From Acidocella sp. (GTDB taxonomy: Bacteria; Pseudomonadota; Alphaproteobacteria; Acetobacterales; Acetobacteraceae): DNA of 37,312 bases. The position numbers and the translations under genes are program-made. Position 1 is the first letter of the stretch, and the number at the start of each line of letters is the position of its first letter. The stretch lies in NCBI RefSeq assembly GCF_027352905.1, contig NZ_DAIEIF010000032.1, positions 1 to 37,312 on the forward strand, read 5' to 3'. The notes under the pieces were generated by a model. It made no database searches, was not told the origin of the DNA, and saw only the letters and a program-made list of their open reading frames with translations. Shown one piece after another: positions 26,269 to 32,717 of this stretch.

Positions 26269-27950
26269 TGCTGCCCCACGGAGAGAATGTTGTTCCAGGC
26301 CCAGTACAGCACCAGGCCCGCCGGCGAGCGCGCCAGCATGAAGGTGAAGATGACCGGCATCAGCTGGAACATGCGTTGCTGGGCCGGATCGGCCGGGGCC
26401 GGGTTGAGCTTCTGCTGCAGGAACATGGTCCCGCCCATGATGATCGGCAGCAGGCCGATATGGAGCACCGGGCTGATTGCCGTCGGGTCGAAGGGCAGCA
26501 GGCCGAAGAGATTGAAGATATTGGTGGGGTCCGGCGCGGAAAGGTCGCGGATCCAGCCGTAAAAAGGCGCCTGGCGCATCTCGATGGTGATGAAGATCAC
26601 CTTGTAGAGCGAGAAGAACACCGGGATCTGCACGAGCATGGGCAGGCAGCCGGAGGCGGGGTTGATCTTCTCCGTCCGGTAGAGCTCGAGCGTCGCCTTT
26701 TGCAGCCCCGCCGCGTCATCCTTAAACTGCTCCTTCAGCGCCGCGATCTTGGGCTGCAGCGCCTTCATCTTGCCCATCGAGCGGTAGGAATAGCTGGCGA
26801 GGGGGAAGAAGATCAGCTTCACGCCGATGGTGAAGATCATGATCGCGAGACCGAAATTGCCGGTGAAGGTGTTGAGCCAGTCCAGGCAGAAGAAGATCGG
26901 CTTGGTGAGAAAATAGAGATGGCCGAAATCCACCGCCTTGTAGAAATCCGGGATGTGATAGAAATTCTGGTAAAAATCGAGGATTTTCACCACCTTGGCG
27001 CCGGTGAAGAGATGGCTGGTGAGACTGGCCTGCCCGCCCGGCGCGACGCTGAGCGGCTCCTGGGTGATGAAGCTGGTCTGGTAGGCGCTGCCATCGCCGT
27101 CATTCACATGGGCGTAGATCATGCTGGCGTTCACCGCCGCGGACTGGTCCGGCGCCACCGCCGTCAGCCAGTATTTATCGGTGATGCCCGACCAGCCGCC
27201 GCGCCCGGCGCTTGACCAGGCGACGCCGCCGGGGGCCTTCGCGCCGTCATTTTTGAGCGCGGCATAGCCTTCCTGCTTCAGCGTGCCGTTGAACACGCCG
27301 AGCGGCCCGTCGAACAGCACCCAGCTCGATTCTTCCTTGGGCCGGTAATCGCGCACCACGCGCGACCAGGGATACACCGTGACCGGGGCGGCGCCGTGAT
27401 TGACCACGTTCTGCGTCACCGTGAACATGTATTTATCGTCGATGGCGAGGATGAGCTGGAAGGTCAGCCCCTGGCCATTATCCCAGGAGAGGGTGACGGG
27501 CGCCTCCGGGGTGAGACGGGGCGCGCTCGGCGTCCAGAGCGTGGCGTCGTCCGGCACCTTGACTCCGGCGGGAGCGGTCCAGCCGAACTGCGCGTAGGAG
27601 GGCGCGTCCCCGCCGCGCCGGCCCATGATCTGCACCAGCGGCGAATCCTTGGCGATGGTTTCGTGATACTCCTTGAGCACCACATCGTCGAACACCGCGC
27701 CGGTGAGGCCGACGCTGCCCTTGAGCAAGGGCGCGTCCACATCCAGGCGCGGGCCGGAGGGGGGCGCGGTCTGCGCCGTGCCGGGCGCCCCCGCCATGAT
27801 GGCGGCCTGCTTGGTGCCGGCCTGCTGCTTCGCCTGCTGCTCGGTCTGCGCCGGGCTGGGAGCGGGGAAGAATTTTTCCTGAATGACGGTGAAAATGCCC
27901 AGAATCGCGAAAGACAGGACGAGGGCGAGAATGAGACGTTTCTGATCCAT
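26211..27950 (-). CDS. yidC: Membrane protein insertase YidC
   Basis: Inserts and folds inner-membrane proteins, alone or with Sec. 579 residues of Gram-negative type: an N-terminal membrane anchor (about 5-24), a Pro/Ala/Gln-rich linker, a large periplasmic beta domain (about 60-340), and the insertase core with helices around GLAIMIFTIGVKLIFFPLA, the cytoplasmic hairpin SMGKMKALQPKIAALKEQF, PVFFSLYKVIFI and a last segment [19 protein letters not shown]. It follows yidD by 6 bp and precedes engB, with overlap. Oxidase subunit II is among the known substrates of YidC-type proteins. Confidence 0.98.
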   Translation of the reverse strand: MDQKRLILALVLSFAILGIFTVIQEKFFPAPSPAQTEQQAKQQAGTKQAAIMAGAPGTAQTAPPSGPRLDVDAPLLKGSVGLTGAVFDDVVLKEYHETIAKDSPLVQIMGRRGGDAPSYAQFGWTAPAGVKVPDDATLWTPSAPRLTPEAPVTLSWDNGQGLTFQLILAIDDKYMFTVTQNVVNHGAAPVTVYPWSRVVRDYRPKEESSWVLFDGPLGVFNGTLKQEGYAALKNDGAKAPGGVAWSSAGRGGWSGITDKYWLTAVAPDQSAAVNASMIYAHVNDGDGSAYQTSFITQEPLSVAPGGQASLTSHLFTGAKVVKILDFYQNFYHIPDFYKAVDFGHLYFLTKPIFFCLDWLNTFTGNFGLAIMIFTIGVKLIFFPLASYSYRSMGKMKALQPKIAALKEQFKDDAAGLQKATLELYRTEKINPASGCLPMLVQIPVFFSLYKVIFITIEMRQAPFYGWIRDLSAPDPTNIFNLFGLLPFDPTAISPVLHIGLLPIIMGGTMFLQQKLNPAPADPAQQRMFQLMPVIFTFMLARSPAGLVLYWAWNNILSVGQQWLIMRRAAAPRRTVPAKG

Positions 27951-27956
27951 GCGGGG

Positions 27957-28190
27957 TCAGCGATCCTTTGGGGCGGGCACCGGGTCGTATCCGCCCGGAT
28001 GAAAAGGGTGGCAGCGTAGAATGCGCCGCGCCGCGAGCGCGCTGCCGCGCGCCGCGCCATGGCGGGCGAGAGCCTCGCGCGCATAGGCGCTGCAGGAGGG
28101 GTGGAAGCGGCAATGGGCGCCGATGACAGGGCGCAAGGTGAGCTCATAGACGCGCACGGCGCCGGAGAGCATCAGGGCGGCGGCGGTCAT
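27957..28190 (-). CDS. yidD: Membrane protein insertion efficiency factor YidD
   Basis: A 77-residue YidD-family protein that assists YidC-mediated insertion. It shows the conserved [15 protein letters not shown] (27-41) and [17 protein letters not shown] motifs. The ATG overlaps the rnpA stop as ATGA, and the stop is 6 bp before the yidC start. N-terminal hydrophobic and amphipathic segment suits peripheral inner-membrane location. Confidence 0.97.
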   Translation of the reverse strand: MTAAALMLSGAVRVYELTLRPVIGAHCRFHPSCSAYAREALARHGAARGSALAARRILRCHPFHPGGYDPVPAPKDR

Positions 28191-28534
28191 GCCAGCGCCT
28201 CATCCAGGGCGCGGGCCAGATTCTGCTGGAGTTGGGAGAAGGGAATGGTCCCGGTCTCGCGCCGCGCGATCAATACCAGCTCCACGCCGGGGAGGCGCCG
28301 CCCGGCGAGAACCAGCCGCGCCGCCTCGCGCAGCCGCCGCTTCGCGCGGTTGCGGGTCACCGCGTTGCCGAGCTTGCGGGTCGCCGTGTAGCCGATGCGC
28401 AGCTCCGGCGCCGCGCCGTCCCGGGCGGCCTGGAGGACGAACCCCGGCTTGGCGATCTTCCGGCCCCGCGCCGCCAGCCGCAGGAACGCGGCGCGGCGGG
28501 TGAGCCGGGCGGGCGGGGATTCAGCCTGGGCCAT
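28187..28534 (-). CDS. rnpA: Ribonuclease P protein component
   Basis: Protein subunit of RNase P, which matures tRNA 5' ends together with the M1 RNA (not in the window). The 115-residue basic protein has the RNR motif [13 protein letters not shown] and the upstream [16 protein letters not shown], typical of RnpA. Position between rpmH (24 bp upstream) and yidD (ATGA overlap) is standard. The start ATG at 28534 gives a short extra N-terminal [11 protein letters not shown] before the conserved [11 protein letters not shown]. Confidence 0.97.
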   Translation of the reverse strand: MAQAESPPARLTRRAAFLRLAARGRKIAKPGFVLQAARDGAAPELRIGYTATRKLGNAVTRNRAKRRLREAARLVLAGRRLPGVELVLIARRETGTIPFSQLQQNLARALDEALA

Positions 28535-28558
28535 GCGGGGGCGCGGCCGGGCGCGGCT

Positions 28559-28693
28559 TCAGGCGGAAAGCTTGGCGCGGCCCTTGGCGCGGCGGTTGGC
28601 GATCACCTTACGGCCGCCGACCGTCGCCATGCGGGCGCGAAACCCGTGGCGGCGCTTGCGCACGAGCTTGGAAGGTTGATAGGTCCGTTTCAC
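28559..28693 (-). CDS. rpmH: 50S ribosomal protein L34
   Basis: A 44-residue highly basic protein that I read directly from the minus strand: it starts [18 protein letters not shown] and ends GRAKLSA, the L34 signature. The start codon is GTG at 28693. An ATG five bases upstream is out of frame and meets a stop at once. First gene of the rpmH-rnpA-yidD-yidC-engB-argB block. Confidence 0.98.
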   Translation of the reverse strand: MKRTYQPSKLVRKRRHGFRARMATVGGRKVIANRRAKGRAKLSA

Positions 28694-28761
28694 GGCATAT
28701 ACTCCGGCTTAAGGCAAACAGGTTTATTCGCTGGGCCGTCCCCGGCCCGGCGTGCTGGCGG

Positions 28762-28791
28762 GGTATAGGCGGGGGGATGCCCGCCCGTCAA
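28762..28791 (-). promoter_or_regulatory. Promoter for the rpmH-rnpA-yidD-yidC block
   Basis: On the minus strand TTGACG (28791-28786) and TATACC (28767-28762) are spaced by 18 bp, in the gap between rpmH and the divergent lipase gene, leaving a leader of about 60 nt before the rpmH GTG. Good consensus match for a housekeeping promoter. Confidence 0.65.
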
Positions 28792-28875
28792 TGCGGCTGC
28801 CGGCCAGACGCCCTGGCCGCAGCGCCGGTTGGAGAGTAGAGCCGCCCCACCACCTTCAGCCAGGCAGGACATGGC

Positions 28876-29808
28876 ATGACCCAGTTTTTTTCTTCCCGGA
28901 CCCGCCGGGTCGCGCTGGCCTTGCAGGGGGGCGGCGCGCATGGCGCCTTCACCTGGGGCGTGCTCGACCGGCTGCTGGAGGCCGGGCTGGAGTTCCATTG
29001 CGTCACCGGCGTCTCCTCGGGCGCGATGATCGGGGCCATGGCGGTGCAGGGCATGGTGAAAAACGGGCGGGAGGGCGCGCGCGCCGCCATGGGAGCATTC
29101 TGGAACCGGGTGATGGAAAGCCATATTTTCGGCAATCTGCCCCCCTCGCCGCTGGATTGGATGTGGGACACCACCCGCGCCCTGGGCAACGGGCTGGCCT
29201 GGACGGGGCTGACCCAGGCGCTGCGCCTCTTCGACCCGGCGCAATTGAACCCGCTCGGGCAGAACCCGCTGGCGCCGCTGCTAGCCGATCTGCTCGACCG
29301 CGCGGCGATCCGCGACCCGGCGGCGCCGCGCCTCTATGTCGGCGCGACCGATGTGGAAACCGGGGAGGTGACGATTTTCGACAATGACCGGATGCGGGTG
29401 CGGGTGCTGCTCGCCTCCGCCTGCATCCCGATGATGTTTCCGGCGGTGGAGATCGAGGGGCGGCATTATTGGGATGGCGGTTATAGCTGCAACCCGCCTT
29501 TGGCGCCGGTGCTGGCCCATGATCCGGACCTGCTGGTGCTGATCCGCGCCCAGCCCTTGCGGCGGCAGGGCGTGCCGGTCTCCACCGCCGATATCATCCA
29601 CCGGCTGCATGAGATCGCCTTTCAGGCGCCGCTGGCGGCGGAGCTTTCCCTGCTGCCGCGCGGCATCCGCCTGGTGGACATCCCCGCCGATGAGGCGCTG
29701 ACCCGCCACCCCCTCACCTCCAAGCTGAATACCGACCGGCCCTTTCTCGAGGCTCTGTTCGCCGCCGGGCGCGAGGCCGGCACGGCGGCGGAGGCGCGGA
29801 TCGGCTGA
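28876..29808 (+). CDS. Patatin-like phospholipase / serine acyl hydrolase
   Basis: A 310-residue patatin-family protein that hydrolyses acyl esters with a Ser-Asp dyad. The oxyanion-hole glycine segment LQGGGAHGAF (16-25), nucleophile elbow GVSSG (45-49, Ser47) and the Asp motif DGG (D200 in HYWDGGYSCNPPL) are all present. No signal peptide is apparent, so it is probably cytoplasmic or membrane-peripheral. GCAGGAC precedes the ATG at 28876; an ATG five bases earlier stops immediately. Proteins of this type occur in polyhydroxyalkanoate or phospholipid turnover, but nothing adjacent decides which. A GC-rich hairpin follows the stop. Confidence 0.93.
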   Translation: MTQFFSSRTRRVALALQGGGAHGAFTWGVLDRLLEAGLEFHCVTGVSSGAMIGAMAVQGMVKNGREGARAAMGAFWNRVMESHIFGNLPPSPLDWMWDTTRALGNGLAWTGLTQALRLFDPAQLNPLGQNPLAPLLADLLDRAAIRDPAAPRLYVGATDVETGEVTIFDNDRMRVRVLLASACIPMMFPAVEIEGRHYWDGGYSCNPPLAPVLAHDPDLLVLIRAQPLRRQGVPVSTADIIHRLHEIAFQAPLAAELSLLPRGIRLVDIPADEALTRHPLTSKLNTDRPFLEALFAAGREAGTAAEARIG

Positions 29809-29812
29809 GGAG

Positions 29813-29829
29813 GGGTTGGCGGCCAACCC
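29813..29829. terminator. Hairpin behind the patatin-like gene (weak terminator candidate)
   Basis: GGGTTGG (29813-29819) and CCAACCC (29823-29829) form a perfect 7-bp stem with a 3-base loop, just after the stop at 29808. No T-run follows, so intrinsic termination is uncertain. Confidence 0.35.
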
Positions 29830-29870
29830 GGCTCACGCGAAAGAAAATAGCAACATCCCGGGCCAAAGCG

Positions 29871-29890
29871 GAAAAAAATAATTATTTTTC
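29871..29890. promoter_or_regulatory. AT-only palindrome upstream of the siroheme/cysH genes
   Basis: A 16-bp perfect palindrome of A and T (29874-29889, centred on TAATTA) stands out in GC-rich DNA, 44 bp before the ATG at 29934. It may be an operator or an UP-like element. A weak TTGTCG (29899-29904) with TCTAAT (29923-29928) follows. Confidence 0.35.
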
Positions 29891-29933
29891 AGGGGACATT
29901 GTCGAGAGCTTAAGAATATTTTTCTAATGCCTC

Positions 29934-30506
29934 ATGATTCCCTTGGCTATTGATCCCGCCGGGCCGCGGCTCGGCCTCGCGGGGGCGGGCGCGCCCGCCT
30001 TGCGCCGGTGGGAGGCGCTGCGCGCCGCCGGCGCCGGGGAGAGCCTCACCGTGTTCACCGGCGACCCGCTATTGACGGCCAAGGCCGGAGCGGCGGCGCG
30101 GCCCGGGTCGCCGGGAGCGGAGGATCTGGCCCGGCTGCAACTCCTCTGGATCGCGGGGCTGCCGCGCGAGGATTACCTGCCCCTGGCGGCGGCGGCGCGC
30201 GCGGCCCGGGTGCTGGTGAATGTGGAGGATGTGCCTGAGCTTTGCGATTTTCATGCCGTGGCGGAACTCCGGCGCGGCGACCTGCTGCTGACGGTGTCCA
30301 CCGGCGGCCAGGCGCCGGGGCTGGCCAGCCTCATCCGCGCCCAGCTCGCGGCCTGGTTTCCGGAGGTCTGGGCCGAACGGGTGAAAGAGACCGCCGCCTG
30401 CCGCCGGGCCTGGCGCGCGGCGGGGCTGGGCATGGCCGAGACCGCCCGGCGCATCGCCACGATGGCGCAAGAACGCGGCTGGCTCAACCGCCGCGAGATG
30501 GATTGA
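29934..30506 (+). CDS. Precorrin-2 dehydrogenase / sirohydrochlorin ferrochelatase-like (siroheme synthesis)
   Basis: A 190-residue protein like the N-terminal domain of CysG or yeast Met8p, which oxidises precorrin-2 and may insert iron to form siroheme, the cofactor of sulfite reductase. The clearest part is VLVNVEDVPELCDFH (92-106), then LLLTVSTGGQAPGLASLIRA, matching the family's VN-DDxxLC-F and ISTGG-P-LA-LR segments. The usual N-terminal GGGxVAxRK nucleotide motif is only loosely matched (AGAGAPALRRWEAL). The uroporphyrinogen methyltransferase half is missing and must be encoded elsewhere. No Shine-Dalgarno is visible before the ATG, and AT-rich DNA lies immediately upstream. Followed by cysH within 21 bp. 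Confidence 0.85.
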   Translation: MIPLAIDPAGPRLGLAGAGAPALRRWEALRAAGAGESLTVFTGDPLLTAKAGAAARPGSPGAEDLARLQLLWIAGLPREDYLPLAAAARAARVLVNVEDVPELCDFHAVAELRRGDLLLTVSTGGQAPGLASLIRAQLAAWFPEVWAERVKETAACRRAWRAAGLGMAETARRIATMAQERGWLNRREMD

Positions 30507-30527
30507 TTTTCCTTGGACGGATGCATC

Positions 30528-31238
30528 ATGCCTGACAGCCTGCCCCCCTCCGGCTCCTTGAGTATCTTACGCGAGGCGATCACGCTGCGCTTTGCCGGAA
30601 GGATCGCGCTCGTTTCCTCCTTCGGCACGGATTCCGCGGTGTTGCTGCATATGGTGGCGCAAATCGATCCCTCCTTGCCGGTGATTTTTCTTGAAACCGG
30701 CAAACTCTTCCCCCAAACCCTCGCCTACCGGGACGCGCTGACCGCCCTGCTCGGCCTGCGGGATGTGCGCTCCATCCGGCCAGCGGCACGGCAGCTCGCC
30801 AGCTATGATCCGCAGGGGCGGCTTTGGGAGCGCGACCCCGATCTCTGCTGCGCCATCCGCAAAACCTACCCGCTGGACGAGGCGCTGGAGGGGTTCACGG
30901 CCTGGATCACCGGGCGCAAGCGCGGTCAATCCGCCACGCGCGCCGGGCTGCTGCCGCAAGAGCAGGGGCCGGATGGGCGCGTCACCATCAATCCGCTCGC
31001 CTTCTGGAGCGAGGCCGATCTCGACGCCTATTTCACCCTCCACGCCCTGCCCCGTCACCCGCTGCAAGCGGAAGGCTACACCTCCATCGGCTGCGCCGCC
31101 TGCACCGCCAAGCCCCTGCCCGGCCAGGACCGGCGCTCCGGCCGCTGGGCGGGCCGGGCCAAGACCGAATGCGGCATCCATATGCCCCGGGCGATGGCGC
31201 GGCCGGACTGGCCGGAGGATCTCAGCTTCGAGGTGTAG
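30528..31238 (+). CDS. cysH: Adenylylsulfate (APS/PAPS) reductase, iron-sulfur type
   Basis: Reduces activated sulfate to sulfite with thioredoxin or a similar donor. 236 residues from ATG 30528, which has GGACGGA upstream; a TTG at 30513 is a less likely start. PP-loop VSSFGTDSAVLLHM is at 29-42. The four cysteines of the [4Fe-4S] cluster of APS-type reductases are present as C107-C108 and C189/C192, and the catalytic Cys is C215 in KTECGIH. The cluster cysteines argue that APS is a substrate, so PAPS from cysNC may not be required for assimilation. Operon with the siroheme gene; sulfite reductase is not in the window. Confidence 0.95.
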   Translation: MPDSLPPSGSLSILREAITLRFAGRIALVSSFGTDSAVLLHMVAQIDPSLPVIFLETGKLFPQTLAYRDALTALLGLRDVRSIRPAARQLASYDPQGRLWERDPDLCCAIRKTYPLDEALEGFTAWITGRKRGQSATRAGLLPQEQGPDGRVTINPLAFWSEADLDAYFTLHALPRHPLQAEGYTSIGCAACTAKPLPGQDRRSGRWAGRAKTECGIHMPRAMARPDWPEDLSFEV

Positions 31239-31316
31239 GCGGACGGATGCTGCGGCGCGGCAGCCTGTCTTTACACCATGGGCGGGATTGAATAACGCTG
31301 TCGGCATTCCGCCCCC

Positions 31317-31338
31317 GCCAGGATCGTCCTTTCCTGGC
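31317..31338. promoter_or_regulatory. Inverted repeat in the citrate synthase leader
   Basis: GCCAGGA (31317-31323) and TCCTGGC (31332-31338) are exact reverse complements 8 bp apart, 36 bp before the gltA ATG. It could be an operator or a leader RNA hairpin. TTTACA at 31270-31275 is a possible -35, but no convincing -10 accompanies it. Confidence 0.4.
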
Positions 31339-31373
31339 AGTTCGCGGCCAGTCTCAACGAGAAGGTGAAACAC

Positions 31374-32687
31374 ATGGCTCAAACCGGTACCAGCAAGCAG
31401 GTCGGCACGGCGACGCTCAGTTTCAACGGCAAGACGGCGAACCTTCCGGTACTGGGCGGCACGCTCGGCACCGAATGCGTGGATGTGCGCAAGCTGCAGA
31501 GCGAGTTGGATATTTTCACCTTCGACCCAAGCTATGGCGCCACCGCCTCCTGCGAAAGCTCGATCACCTATATCGATGGCGATGAAGGTATCCTGCTGCA
31601 CCGGGGCTATCCCATCGACCAGCTGGCGGAGAACTCCACCTTTCTCGAGGTGGCGTATCTGCTTCTCTACGGGGATCTGCCCAAGAAAGCGGAGCTGGAA
31701 ACCTTCACCACCGGCGTGATCCGCCACACCATGCTGCATGAGCAGATCCGCAATTTCTGGAACGGCTTCCGCCGCGACGCCCACCCGATGGCGATGCTCT
31801 GCTCCGTGGTCGGCGCCATGTCCGCCTTCTATCCGGACAGCATCGATATTCATGACGAGCATCAGCGCGAGATCTCGGCCTACCGGCTGATCGCCAAGAT
31901 GCCAACCATCACCGCCTGGGCCTACAAGTATAATGTCGGCCAGCCCTTCATGTATCCCCAGAACGATCTCTCCTACGCGGAAAATTTCCTGCATATGTTC
32001 CATGCCGTTCCGGCGGAGACATATAAGCCGAACCCGGTGCTGACCCGGGCGATGGACCGGATTCTCATTCTGCACGCGGATCATGAGCAGAACGCCTCCA
32101 CCTCCACCGTGCGGCTGGCGGGCTCGACCGGGACCAACCCCTTCGCCTGCATCGCCGCGGGCATCGCCTCGCTCTGGGGCCCCGCCCATGGCGGCGCCAA
32201 TGAGGCGGTGCTGAAAATGCTGGGCGAGATCGGCCATAAGGACAACATCCCCGAGTTCATCAACCAGGTGAAGGACAAGAACTCCCACACCAAGCTGATG
32301 GGCTTTGGCCATCGCGTGTATAAGAATTACGACCCGCGCGCCAAGATCATGCAGAAGACCTGCTACGAGGTGCTGGGCGAGCTCGGCATCAAGGACGAGC
32401 CGCTGCTCGACCTGGCGATGGAATTGGAGAAGATCGCGCTGCATGACGATTATTTCGTCTCGCGCAAGCTCTATCCCAATGTCGATTTCTATTCCGGCAT
32501 CATTCTGAAGGCGATGGGCTTCCCCACCACCATGTTCACGCCGATCTTCGCTCTCGCCCGCACCGTCGGCTGGATCAGCCAATGGAAGGAAATGATCGAG
32601 GACCCCACCTACCGCATCGGCCGGCCCCGCCAGATCTATGTCGGGGCGCCGCCGCGCGACTACGTGCCGCTCGACAAGCGCGGCTGA
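31374..32687 (+). CDS. gltA: Citrate synthase (type II)
   Basis: Condenses oxaloacetate and acetyl-CoA in the first TCA-cycle step. 437 residues, as usual for the hexameric NADH-regulated bacterial type with its N-terminal beta domain (roughly 1-60). Catalytic residues are H272 (GPAHGGANE), H313 (MGFGHRVYK) and D371 (NVDFYSG). Other conserved parts are [12 protein letters not shown] (75-86), [15 protein letters not shown] and [11 protein letters not shown] at the end. The ATG at 31374 is preferred over GTG 31365 because the GTG is part of the Shine-Dalgarno GAAGGTG. Ends 30 bp from the convergent autotransporter gene. Confidence 0.98.
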   Translation: MAQTGTSKQVGTATLSFNGKTANLPVLGGTLGTECVDVRKLQSELDIFTFDPSYGATASCESSITYIDGDEGILLHRGYPIDQLAENSTFLEVAYLLLYGDLPKKAELETFTTGVIRHTMLHEQIRNFWNGFRRDAHPMAMLCSVVGAMSAFYPDSIDIHDEHQREISAYRLIAKMPTITAWAYKYNVGQPFMYPQNDLSYAENFLHMFHAVPAETYKPNPVLTRAMDRILILHADHEQNASTSTVRLAGSTGTNPFACIAAGIASLWGPAHGGANEAVLKMLGEIGHKDNIPEFINQVKDKNSHTKLMGFGHRVYKNYDPRAKIMQKTCYEVLGELGIKDEPLLDLAMELEKIALHDDYFVSRKLYPNVDFYSGIILKAMGFPTTMFTPIFALARTVGWISQWKEMIEDPTYRIGRPRQIYVGAPPRDYVPLDKRG

Positions 32688-32717
32688 CGAGACCGGCGGG
32701 CGAGCCGTGCGGGAATT

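Noticed and set aside
30567-32582. 671-codon frame opposite cysH and gltA
   Set aside because: Antisense shadow across two conserved genes; low-complexity composition and no ribosome binding site logic.
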